Assembly: GCA_900111695.1 (NCBI GenBank)
Contig: FOHD01000003.1
Span: 62,001-126,000, forward strand
DNA from: Olsenella sp. KH3B4
Lineage (GTDB): Bacteria; Actinomycetota; Coriobacteriia; Coriobacteriales; Atopobiaceae
Length of the DNA stretch: 64,000 bases
Reading direction: 5' to 3'
Made by a program: the position numbers and the translations under genes. The notes under the pieces were generated by a model, which had not been told where the DNA came from, ran no database searches, and worked only from the letters and a program-made list of their open reading frames with translations. This document shows positions 56,581 to 64,000 of this stretch, piece by piece. Position 1 is the first letter of the stretch; each line of letters opens with the position of its first letter.

Positions 56581-59259
56581 TTGAAGGAGTACCTACAGGA
56601 TTCTGCGCAAGTCATCAAGGATGTTGCGTCTGACGATACCTATGGCCTTGCTGCAGACGAGGCGGCAGCGCGTCTCGAGAAGAACGGTCTCAACAAGCTC
56701 AAGGAAGCCAAGAAGGACCCTCTCTGGAAGCGCTTCTTTGCCCAGATGGCAGACCCGATGATCATCATGCTCATCGTCGCTGCGGTCATCTCCGCCCTCA
56801 CGAGCATGGCCCAGGGCGAGGCGGACTTCGCCGACGTGATCATCATCTGCTTCGTGGTCGTGGTCAACGCGGTTCTCGGCGTGGTGCAGGAGTCCAAGGC
56901 CGAGGAGGCCCTGGCTGCGCTCCAGGAGATGTCCGCCGCGCAAAGCAAGGTCGTGCGTGACGGCAAGGTCGTTACCGTGCCGTCCTCCGAGCTCGTCGTT
57001 GGCGACCTGGTGATCCTCGAGGCCGGCGACTCCGTCCCCGCCGACTGCCGCATCATCGAGAGCGCGTCCATGAAGATCGAGGAGGCCGCTCTCACGGGCG
57101 AGTCCGTGCCGGTCAACAAGATCGCCACGGTCCTCGACGTGCTCGAGGAGGGCAAGGATGTCCCTCTCGGCGACCGTAAGAACATGTGCTACATGGGCTC
57201 CACCGTGGTATACGGCCGTGGCCGCGCCGTGGTTGTTGCCACGGGCATGGACACCGAGATGGGCAAGATTGCCGACGCCCTCACGCGTGCCGAGGACGAG
57301 GAGACGCCGCTCCAGAAGAAGCTCGACGAGCTCTCCAAGATTCTCTCCATCATCTGCATCGTGATCTGCGCCCTGGTCTTTGTGGTCACCTGGCTCAAGC
57401 ACGGCATGGGCTTCTTCGACAACATGACGCTCGTGCTCAACACGTTCATGGTTGCCGTGTCGCTTGCCGTCGCTGCCATCCCCGAGGGCCTGGCTGCCGT
57501 TGTGACCATCGTGCTCTCCATTGGCGTCACCAAGATGAGCGAGCACAACGCCATCATCCGCAAGCTCTCCGCCGTCGAGACCCTGGGCTGCACGCAGGTC
57601 ATCTGCTCGGACAAGACGGGCACCCTCACCCAGAACAAGATGACCGTCGTGCGCCACTTCACCGAGGACCAGGATCGCCTCGTGCGCTGCATGGCGCTCT
57701 GCTCTGATGCCAAGTGGGATCCGGCAAAGAACGACGCCGTGGGCGAGCCCACCGAGGCCGCGCTCGTGGCCGATGCCGCCAAGCTGGGCTTCACCTCCGG
57801 TGACCTCGACGCCGCCAATCCCCGCGTTGGTGAGGCTCCCTTCGACTCCGGCCGCAAGATGATGTCGGTGGTCAACAAGGCACCCGATGGCAACTACATC
57901 CAGCACACCAAGGGCGGCCCTGACGTCATTCTCGCCCGCTGCACCAAGGTCCACACCGCCGACGGCGACGTGCCCCTCACGGACGAGTGGCGCCAGCGCA
58001 TCATGGAGGCCAACAAGGCCATGGCCGACGACGCGCTGCGCGTGATGGCTGCTGCCCGCGTGAACTACGGCAAGACGGCGCCTGCGGACTTCTCGCCCGA
58101 GGCGCTTGAGCACGACATGACCTTCCTGGGCCTCTGCGGCATGATCGACCCGGTCCGTCCCGAGGTCAAGCAGGCCGTGGCCGAGGCTCACTCCGCCGGC
58201 ATGCGCGTTGTCATGATCACCGGTGACCACATCGATACTGCCGTTGCCATCGCCAAGGAGCTCGGCATCATCGTCGACCGCTCGCAGGCCATCACCGGCG
58301 CGGAGCTCGACCGCATGTCTGACGAGGAGTTCGCGAAGAACATCTCCAAGTACGGCGTGTACGCCCGCGTCCAGCCCGAGCACAAGACCCGCATCGTGGA
58401 CACCTGGAAGAAGCTCGGCAAGGTCGTTGCCATGACTGGAGACGGCGTGAACGACGCCCCGTCCATCAAGCGCGCCGATATTGGCGTGGGCATGGGCATC
58501 ACTGGCACCGACGTCACCAAGAACGTCGCCGACATGGTCCTTGCCGACGACAACTTCGCGACCATCATCAACGCCTGCGAAGAGGGTCGCCGCATCTACG
58601 ACAACATCAGGAAGTCGATCGCCTTCCTGCTTTCCTCCAACCTCGCAGAGGTCATCGCCGTCTTTGTGGCGTCGCTTGTCGGTTTCACCATCCTCGAGCC
58701 CACGCACCTGCTGTGGCTCAACCTCATCACGGACTGCTTCCCCGCGCTTGCCATGGCCATGGAGGAGGCCGAGCCGGGCATCATGAAGCGCGACCCGCGT
58801 AGCGCCGACGACGGCATCTTTGCCAACGGCATGGGCCTTGACTGCCTCATCCAGGGCGCCTTCATCGGCACGCTGACGCTCATCTCGTACTTTATCGGCC
58901 TTAACATCGAGGGCGTGCCCCTGGCGTCGGTACTGTCTGGTGCCGACAAGGGCCTCGACGGCATGACCATGGCCTTCCTCACGCTCTCCATGGTCGAGAT
59001 GTTCCACTCGTTCAACATGCGCAGCCGTCGCCAGTCCATCTTCAAGCTGCCCACCCAGAACAAGTGGCTGTGGTTTGCCTTTGCGGGTTCGCTCGTCCTC
59101 ACCTTCGTGGTCATCGAGACCCCGCTGGCCCAGGCCTTCGACTTTGCCGAGATCAGCGCCTTCGAGTACGGCATTGCCATGCTGCTCGCGGTGGCCATCA
59201 TTCCGCTGGTTGAGATCTACAAGGCCATCATGCGTGCGGTCGAGAAGGGCAGGAACTAG
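56581..59259 (+). CDS. P-type Ca2+-transporting ATPase (P2A type)
   Basis: 892-residue cation pump. Regions in order: cytosolic N-terminus, helices M1-M2, actuator domain with LTGESVPV, helices M3-M4 with AAIPEGLAAVV (ion-binding PEGL), phosphorylation motif ICSDKTGTLTQNKM (Asp344), nucleotide domain with KGGPDVIL, hinge MTGDGVNDAPSIK, and six C-terminal helices with LLWLNLITDCFPALA. PEGL and the C-terminal pattern fit SERCA/PMR1-like Ca2+ (or Mn2+) export. Translation begins at TTG, preceded by AGGAGG that an upstream repeat can mask. Confidence 0.93.
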   Translation: MKEYLQDSAQVIKDVASDDTYGLAADEAAARLEKNGLNKLKEAKKDPLWKRFFAQMADPMIIMLIVAAVISALTSMAQGEADFADVIIICFVVVVNAVLGVVQESKAEEALAALQEMSAAQSKVVRDGKVVTVPSSELVVGDLVILEAGDSVPADCRIIESASMKIEEAALTGESVPVNKIATVLDVLEEGKDVPLGDRKNMCYMGSTVVYGRGRAVVVATGMDTEMGKIADALTRAEDEETPLQKKLDELSKILSIICIVICALVFVVTWLKHGMGFFDNMTLVLNTFMVAVSLAVAAIPEGLAAVVTIVLSIGVTKMSEHNAIIRKLSAVETLGCTQVICSDKTGTLTQNKMTVVRHFTEDQDRLVRCMALCSDAKWDPAKNDAVGEPTEAALVADAAKLGFTSGDLDAANPRVGEAPFDSGRKMMSVVNKAPDGNYIQHTKGGPDVILARCTKVHTADGDVPLTDEWRQRIMEANKAMADDALRVMAAARVNYGKTAPADFSPEALEHDMTFLGLCGMIDPVRPEVKQAVAEAHSAGMRVVMITGDHIDTAVAIAKELGIIVDRSQAITGAELDRMSDEEFAKNISKYGVYARVQPEHKTRIVDTWKKLGKVVAMTGDGVNDAPSIKRADIGVGMGITGTDVTKNVADMVLADDNFATIINACEEGRRIYDNIRKSIAFLLSSNLAEVIAVFVASLVGFTILEPTHLLWLNLITDCFPALAMAMEEAEPGIMKRDPRSADDGIFANGMGLDCLIQGAFIGTLTLISYFIGLNIEGVPLASVLSGADKGLDGMTMAFLTLSMVEMFHSFNMRSRRQSIFKLPTQNKWLWFAFAGSLVLTFVVIETPLAQAFDFAEISAFEYGIAMLLAVAIIPLVEIYKAIMRAVEKGRN

Positions 59260-59265
59260 TCGTCC

Positions 59266-60465
59266 ATGGGCAAGCGCGCGCCAAAGAAGGGTTCCCAGAA
59301 GAGCTCGCGCAAGCGTGGCGCTCAGAGTGCCGGCAGGTCCCAGCAGGGCCTGCCGGCCCTTTCTTCTCTCGCTGACCTGCCCGCCTTCTCCGAGCTCACG
59401 CCGTCCGAGCGCCAGCGGAGTGCCTTTGGCGAGGCAGCCACGCAGGCGGCGCGCTCGCTGGGCTGCGGCGTGGACGAGATGGCGCTTGGGTGCGTGGTAC
59501 GGCTCGATCGCGGATTTCCGGCCGTGGTGACCGAGGATGCGCTCTTCCGCGCGGAGTTCTCGGCGCACCTCACCAAGGGTGGAGACTCGCGTGTGGCCGT
59601 GGGCGACTGGGTTCTCGCGCGCGTGCCTGCCGGCCACGACATGGGCCTTATCCTGCAGATTCTCCCGCGCGAGAGCGACATTGCCCGCTGGAAGGGCGGT
59701 TCGCGCGGAGAGCGGCAGACGCTTGCCGCAAACGTGGGCGTGGTGCTCGTCGTGCAGCAGCTGGGGACGACGCCTATCTCGTGCGAGAGAATCGCGCGCT
59801 CTGCCGTTATTGCGCGCGACTGTGGCGCGGGGGTCGCCGTGGTCCTCACCAAGGCTGACCGTGCGCCCAGCACCGTGCTTGCGGAGGACGTTGACGCCGT
59901 GCGAGACGTCCTGGGCGAGGCCTGCGGGTTGGTCATGACCTCATCGGCGGACGACGTGGGGGCAGAGCGTGCCGAGAAGGACGCCGATGCGCTGGGGGTT
60001 TCCTGGGGGCCGGCCGCAGTTCGCTCACTTGTGCCTGCGGGGACCGTTGCCATCGTGCTGGGGGAGTCTGGCGCGGGGAAGTCAACGCTGCTCAACGCCC
60101 TGTTGGGTCATGACGTGCTTAAGACCGGTGCCGTGCGCGGGTCGGATGATGCGGGACGGCACACGACGGTTGCGCGGCGCATGGTCTCTGTCCCGGGAGG
60201 CGGCGTGATCGTGGACGAGCCGGGGCTGCGGAGCCTTCCCATCGTGGGCCACGAGCGTGGGCTTGCGGCGGTGTTTCCCGAGGTGGCGGATGCTGCTCGA
60301 GGCTGCCGATTCTGTGACTGCACCCATACGCATGAGCCTGGGTGCCAGGTGCGCAAGCTTCTCTCGGAGGGGCGCATTTCTCAGCGTCGCTATGACGTCT
60401 ACGTGGCGTTGGCCTCCGAGATGCGCGAAAGCGCGCGGACGCTCGATCCGGACATCGTTTTGTAG
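59266..60465 (+). CDS. rsgA: Ribosome small-subunit-dependent GTPase A
   Basis: 399-residue circularly permuted GTPase aiding 30S subunit maturation. A basic N-terminal tail (about 35 residues) precedes an OB-fold domain (about 70-130). The G motifs then occur in permuted order: G4 LTKADRA, G1 LGESGAGKSTLLNALLG, G3 VDEPGLRSL. A C-terminal zinc knuckle has CRFCDCTHTHEPGC. It begins six bases after the ATPase stop without a strong SD, so its expression probably depends on the upstream gene. Confidence 0.94.
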   Translation: MGKRAPKKGSQKSSRKRGAQSAGRSQQGLPALSSLADLPAFSELTPSERQRSAFGEAATQAARSLGCGVDEMALGCVVRLDRGFPAVVTEDALFRAEFSAHLTKGGDSRVAVGDWVLARVPAGHDMGLILQILPRESDIARWKGGSRGERQTLAANVGVVLVVQQLGTTPISCERIARSAVIARDCGAGVAVVLTKADRAPSTVLAEDVDAVRDVLGEACGLVMTSSADDVGAERAEKDADALGVSWGPAAVRSLVPAGTVAIVLGESGAGKSTLLNALLGHDVLKTGAVRGSDDAGRHTTVARRMVSVPGGGVIVDEPGLRSLPIVGHERGLAAVFPEVADAARGCRFCDCTHTHEPGCQVRKLLSEGRISQRRYDVYVALASEMRESARTLDPDIVL

Positions 60466-60511
60466 CTGGGCGTGCGTGCCGAGCGCGGCGTGACAACGCG
60501 TGCACGCCCAG
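60466..60511 (+). terminator. Hairpin after rsgA
   Basis: CTGGGCGTGC directly after the stop codon pairs perfectly with GCACGCCCAG (60502-60511); the 26-base loop can fold further. There is only a short T-rich stretch downstream. Between here and 60763 I see no gene; promoters for the pilus locus are expected there. Confidence 0.55.
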
Positions 60512-60763
60512 AACGGCGCATTTCTGATCCGGGCAACATCGTGGTGTGCACACAATTCCTCCACATTGGTATATGGGCCATCTGAGCTGCTCGGATGTCG
60601 CTGGTTACCCATGGCTGGGGCGCTGTTGGCGCATCCGGCAGATACCGCGTCCTCGCGTTCTCGCATCGTGAAAGTGCGGCGATAACAACGAGATGTGACA
60701 GCTTCCTGCAAGAAAGGTGTCCGCACCTGGTAGCTCTTTCTTGGAAGGGCGGCGGTCAAGGGC

Positions 60764-60795
60764 TTCTCCCACGGGAGAATTTTCTCACCCGAGAA
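60764..60795 (+). promoter_or_regulatory. Alternative-hairpin leader upstream of the pilus genes
   Basis: TTCTCC-CACG-GGAGAA followed by TTTT (60764-60783) is a compact terminator-like hairpin. TTCTC-ACCC-GAGAA (60782-60795) follows at once, and GAGAA-TT-TTCTC across the junction is a third, mutually exclusive pairing. It lies 24 bp before the cpaB-like start codon. It may set attenuation of the pilus operon. Confidence 0.5.
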
Positions 60796-60818
60796 CGACG
60801 GTTGGGAAGGAGGAGCCC

Positions 60819-61514
60819 ATGTCACGCCGCTTCAAGATCGTGCTGTCTGGTGCATTTGCGCTGCTTGCCATTGTGCTCTGCCTGGCATACGGCGAGAGCG
60901 TGCGGGCGGAGGAGGAATCGCGTCGCCAGGAGACGCTCACCCGCTACGGCGGGGAGGTGGTGAGCCTGGTGGTCGCCACGTCCCAGCTCGAGGAGGGCCA
61001 GGTAATCTCTGCGGGTGACGTTGCCAAGCGCGACTGGGTCTCGGACCTTGTGCCAGAGGGCGCCATCACGAACCTGGATGACGCTGTGGGGAAGAAGGTC
61101 ACGGTCGCCGTTGCCTCCGGGGCGCCGATTACCCAGCTCAACTTAAGGGAGACGGGCGCAACGGTCGAGGTGCCCTCGGGCACGATTGCCGTCTCTGTTC
61201 CCCTGACGGACAAGCTTGGCGTGGGCGAAGGCGTTGTTGCAGGTGACAGGCTTGTCGCCTACCGCGTGGCCGATGGCACTGCCACGGTGCTTGCAGGGGA
61301 GGCCACGGTCCTCTCGCTGCCCGAGGGGGCAAAGACGCTCGCCTCTGGATCTCAGGCAATGACCATCGCACTTGCCCCGGAAGACGTGTCGAGCGTCCTC
61401 GCGGCGTCGACTGAGGGGAGTCTTCGGTTTGGGCTACCCGCTAGCGACGTCCAGGGCGTGGACGCGGGCGTGCCTGCCGCACCAACCAAGGTTGACCAGG
61501 AGGTGGGCGAGTGA
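60819..61514 (+). CDS. CpaB/RcpC-like SAF-domain pilus assembly protein
   Basis: 231-residue protein with an N-terminal membrane helix (about residues 7-26) and an extracytoplasmic SAF domain (about 45-110: VVATSQLEEGQVISAGDVAKRDW, VASGAPITQLNL), followed by an RcpC/CpaB-type region (VPLTDKLGVGEGVVAGDRLVAY). CpaB proteins belong to Tad/Flp pilus secretion systems. The next two genes encode the matching ATPases. Start at 60819 behind AAGGAGGAG. It overlaps the next gene by one base. Confidence 0.82.
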   Translation: MSRRFKIVLSGAFALLAIVLCLAYGESVRAEEESRRQETLTRYGGEVVSLVVATSQLEEGQVISAGDVAKRDWVSDLVPEGAITNLDDAVGKKVTVAVASGAPITQLNLRETGATVEVPSGTIAVSVPLTDKLGVGEGVVAGDRLVAYRVADGTATVLAGEATVLSLPEGAKTLASGSQAMTIALAPEDVSSVLAASTEGSLRFGLPASDVQGVDAGVPAAPTKVDQEVGE

Positions 61515-62776
61515 TGGGACACGCATGGAGCGTCCTGTGCCCCGAGGAGGAGCGGACTGGCATGGTCGAGGCGATAAGAACGATAGATGCCCTGGCAGAG
61601 TGCGAATTCTCACAGAGCGCGGACGAATTGCGGCGACGCCTGGCGGAGTCTGCCCGTGGCGAGAGGTCTGTCCTTGTCGGCTTTTCCAAGTGTGGCGTTT
61701 CGGACGTGAACCTTGCGGCTGCCATCGTGTCCGATGGACATGCCGAGAAGGTCGTGCTCGCGTCAAGATCTCCCTCTGGGTCCCTGCGGTCCCGCGCAGC
61801 GCGTGCGGGCATTGACCTTGTCATCGACCTGGACGGCGTGCCCCCCGTGCCGTCTGCGGAGATGAGCGCCAGGCCGGCGACGGAGCCCCTGCCGAAAAGC
61901 GATGGGGGTCGCATCTCGGTTGCTCCGGAGCCGGCACTGACGTCCGAGGGGGCGCGTGCGCCAATCGTCACGTTCTGCTCGGGGAGAGGGGGCGTTGGCA
62001 AGACGTCGGTCGTGGCGTGTGCCGCGGTAGCCGCCGCATCGTGGGGCATGCGGGTTGAAGCGGTTGACCTGGATCTCTCCTGCGGAAACCTCTTTGCGAC
62101 ACTGGGCCTTGCGCGGGGGACAGACCTCTCGCGCCTCTCCATGGAGGACGTTGAGGATGGAAGTCGGCTGGAGAGGCTTGGGGCGCCGTGCGGTGATCGG
62201 ATTTGCGTGTGGGGGCCGTGCGCTCGCCCCGAGACCGCTGAGCTCGTCTCGGAGATAGTTCCGGGGCTGCTGGGTGCCCTTGCCGGCAGCTCGGACCTCG
62301 TGCTTGTCGATACCTCCCCCACGTTCTCCGAGGCAGTTGCGCTCGCGGTGCGCCAGAGCGACCGCGTGGTTCTCGTCCACGACAGCAGGCCTGGCTCGCT
62401 GGCTGCGCTCGCGCGCACGAGCGGCCTAGCCGTGCGGCTGGGCGTGGCACGGACGCGCATAGCCCGGTTGGAGAATCGCGTGGACATGCGGGACAGGACG
62501 GACCCGGCGTTGGGCAGGGCGGAGGTGGGGCTCGAGGCAGCCCGCGCGTTTACGGCGCTCGACGGTGGGGATGAGGTCGCCGACTACCTGGGATGCGGGG
62601 ATGCGGCGGGTCTTCTGGAGGTTGGCTCGCCGTTTGCGGAATCGGTTTCCGCATGCCTGGCTCAGCTCCTGCAGGAACTTGGAGCACTTCCGGCGGCCGA
62701 AGCGGCACATCGTGCCGTCGAGGGGCTTGCCCCACGGCGAAGGGGTCTCTTCCGGCGTAGGAGGGAGGCGGTCTAG
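61514..62776 (+). CDS. CpaE/TadZ-like ParA-family ATPase
   Basis: 420-residue protein. The N-terminal third (about 1-110) looks like a degenerate receiver-type domain. A variable linker leads to a MinD/ParA-type ATPase with the P-loop VTFCSGRGGVGKTSVVACA; arginine stands where the signature lysine of deviant Walker A usually is. VEAVDLDLSCGNLF and LVLVDTSPTFSEAV follow. CpaE/TadZ localises the Tad pilus machine at the membrane or pole. It is translationally coupled to the cpaB-like gene (TGATG) and followed directly by the cpaF-like gene. Confidence 0.83.
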   Translation: MGHAWSVLCPEEERTGMVEAIRTIDALAECEFSQSADELRRRLAESARGERSVLVGFSKCGVSDVNLAAAIVSDGHAEKVVLASRSPSGSLRSRAARAGIDLVIDLDGVPPVPSAEMSARPATEPLPKSDGGRISVAPEPALTSEGARAPIVTFCSGRGGVGKTSVVACAAVAAASWGMRVEAVDLDLSCGNLFATLGLARGTDLSRLSMEDVEDGSRLERLGAPCGDRICVWGPCARPETAELVSEIVPGLLGALAGSSDLVLVDTSPTFSEAVALAVRQSDRVVLVHDSRPGSLAALARTSGLAVRLGVARTRIARLENRVDMRDRTDPALGRAEVGLEAARAFTALDGGDEVADYLGCGDAAGLLEVGSPFAESVSACLAQLLQELGALPAAEAAHRAVEGLAPRRRGLFRRRREAV

Positions 62777-64000
62777 GTGTCTGTGCTCGAGATGGTTCGT
62801 GAGGAGGAGGCAAGGGGTGGTGTTGCCAAACCAGAGAAGCGTGACCTGCGCCGCCAGCGTCAGAGCCTCAAGGCAGCTCTGGTCGAACGGCTTGGGCTTG
62901 CGACCATAGCCTCGATGCTCTCGGCGGGAGATGCCGCGCAGGCGCGCTCGGCGCTCGCCGTGACCTGCAACGCGATTATCAACACTGGCGGATATGAGGG
63001 GCTTACGCACGAGGACGTCGCGCGTCTTGTTCGCCAGGTGATAGACGAAATCTGCGGGCTTGGCCCCATCCAGCCGCTCCTCGAGGACGAGGGGGTCTCC
63101 GAGATAATGATCAATGGCTGTGACGCGCTCTTCTACGAGCGCGGGGGCGAGGTCTTCTCGGCACCGGCAGTGTTCGACTCGCCGGAGCAGATCATGATCG
63201 TGGTAGACCGCATCCTCGCTCCGCTGGGAAGGAGGCTCGACAGGAGCTGTCCCATCGTGAACGCGCGGCTTGCCAACGGCGACCGTGTGAATGCCGTGGC
63301 AGATTCGATTGCCATAGGCGGACCGGTTGTCACCATCAGGCGCTTCTCCAATCGCATCACGTCGCTGGAAACGCTCGTCGAGCTGGGGTCACTGCCTGCG
63401 TGGTACGCACAGCTGCTGCGTTGGGCAGTTCGGACGCGAAAGGGGATAGCCGTGGCGGGCGGCACGGGGTCGGGAAAGACCACGCTCCTCAACGCGCTCT
63501 CGTGTGAGATTGACCCAGGGGAGAGGATCGTGACCATCGAGGACTCCGCCGAGCTGCGCTTTGACGCGCATCCGGACGTGGTGACCCTCGAGGCCAGGGG
63601 AGCCTCGATCGAGGGCTCTGGCGAGGTAACCATTCGCGACCTGGTGAAGAACTCCCTGCGCATGCGACCGGACCGCATCGTTGTTGGCGAGGTTCGTGGC
63701 GAGGAGTGCATTGACATGCTGGCCGCAATGACAACAGGACATGACGGCTCCATGACCACGCTGCATGCAGGCACCGCCGAGGAGGCCGTGCTTCGTCTGG
63801 TGCTCATGGCGCGCTTTGGGATGGACCTGCCCGCCGACATCATCGAGGAGCAAATTGCCTCGGCGCTCGACCTCATTGTGATGTCTCGGCGTGCTCCGGA
63901 TGGCGCGCGCTACATCACCTCGACGCACGAGGTTGGGTGGTCGAGTGGGACAAAGGCGGTGGACCTTGCCGAGTGCGTGTCGTTCGACGTGGCGGAAAGG
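62777..64000 (+). CDS. CpaF/TadA-family pilus ATPase (3'-truncated by window end)
   Basis: The open frame from a GTG at 62777, with GGAGG upstream at 62762, runs to the end of the window without a stop (408 codons). The protein is a type II/IV secretion ATPase: LVRQVIDEICGLGPIQPLLED, VSEIMINGCDALFYERGG, NGDRVNAV, Walker A VAGGTGSGKTTLLNALS, Asp box VTIEDSAELRF, Walker B RPDRIVVGEVRGEE and His box GSMTTLHAGTAEE. It powers Tad/Flp pilus assembly. The start is one base after the CpaE stop. Only the last residues are missing, judged from the usual length. Confidence 0.93.
   Translation, partial: MSVLEMVREEEARGGVAKPEKRDLRRQRQSLKAALVERLGLATIASMLSAGDAAQARSALAVTCNAIINTGGYEGLTHEDVARLVRQVIDEICGLGPIQPLLEDEGVSEIMINGCDALFYERGGEVFSAPAVFDSPEQIMIVVDRILAPLGRRLDRSCPIVNARLANGDRVNAVADSIAIGGPVVTIRRFSNRITSLETLVELGSLPAWYAQLLRWAVRTRKGIAVAGGTGSGKTTLLNALSCEIDPGERIVTIEDSAELRFDAHPDVVTLEARGASIEGSGEVTIRDLVKNSLRMRPDRIVVGEVRGEECIDMLAAMTTGHDGSMTTLHAGTAEEAVLRLVLMARFGMDLPADIIEEQIASALDLIVMSRRAPDGARYITSTHEVGWSSGTKAVDLAECVSFDVAER

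Noticed and set aside
56593..59637. A 1014-codon open frame antisense to the Ca2+-ATPase
   Set aside because: Composition typical of antisense shadow frames; the sense frame has all P-type ATPase motifs.
60512..60763. A tRNA or small RNA gene between rsgA and the pilus locus
   Set aside because: No cloverleaf or conserved TTCGA-type arm could be recognised.

Overview
The window is GC-rich, densely coding bacterial chromosome. It looks like a saccharolytic anaerobic actinobacterium of the Coriobacteriia (Olsenella/Atopobium-like). That placement is an inference from base composition, several PTS systems, fermentative D-lactate dehydrogenase, a T-box leader on pheST and a Tad pilus locus; no rRNA or other marker gene is present to confirm it. 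No rRNA, tRNA, CRISPR array, transposase or integrase was found.

Layout. 0-2.8 kb: an M32 carboxypeptidase diverges from a ROK glucokinase. 3-6.9 kb: a fructose-type PTS operon (EIIBC, EIIA, PfkB-family kinase, DeoR regulator). 6.9-9.9 kb: a domain-permuted glycoside hydrolase family 3 protein with a membrane segment at each end. 10.1-20.1 kb: a complete N-acetylgalactosamine/tagatose-6-phosphate pathway. It contains a class II aldolase, DeoR regulator, tagatose-6-P-type kinase, mannose-family PTS EIIA-YajC-EIIB-EIIC-EIID, GntR/UTRA regulator, AgaS-like isomerase/deaminase and NagA-like deacetylase. 20.1-24.8 kb: palindromic intergenic elements, a HAD phosphatase, an M20 peptidase and an MFS transporter.

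24.9-32.1 kb is the least familiar part. It is partly AT-richer and carries a GntR/UTRA regulator, a small membrane protein, a ribulose-phosphate-3-epimerase-like protein, a second mannose-family PTS, a divergent triosephosphate-isomerase-like protein, a YjbQ-family protein and a second class II aldolase. It reads as a catabolic route for an unidentified sugar. Three matching inverted repeats (TTGAC-N12-GTCAA type) lie in front of the epimerase and PTS genes.

32.3-43.6 kb: an RpiR regulator, AroM and DUF1177 genes, and a divergent peptide ABC transporter (substrate-binding lipoprotein, two permeases, two ATPases) followed by an M20 and an S10-type peptidase. This is probably a peptide uptake and degradation island. 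43.7-46.6 kb: a regulator with an HATPase-like domain but no AlbA domain, a Nif3-like protein and an AEC-family permease. 46.9-50.8 kb: T-box plus pheS-pheT. 50.9-53.2 kb: a Zn-dependent phospholipase C-like protein and a GH13 enzyme. 53.3-56.3 kb: repeat elements and a leftward ldh-pyk pair. 56.5-60.5 kb: a P-type Ca2+-ATPase with a TTG start behind an SD-masking inverted repeat, then rsgA. 60.8-64 kb: the start of a Tad/Flp pilus locus (cpaB-, cpaE/tadZ- and cpaF/tadA-like); the last gene runs off the window.

Most intergenic regions carry perfect or near-perfect inverted repeats. Some are clear intrinsic terminators. Others look like operators, ribosome-binding-site-masking leaders or non-coding palindromic elements, and are itemised below.
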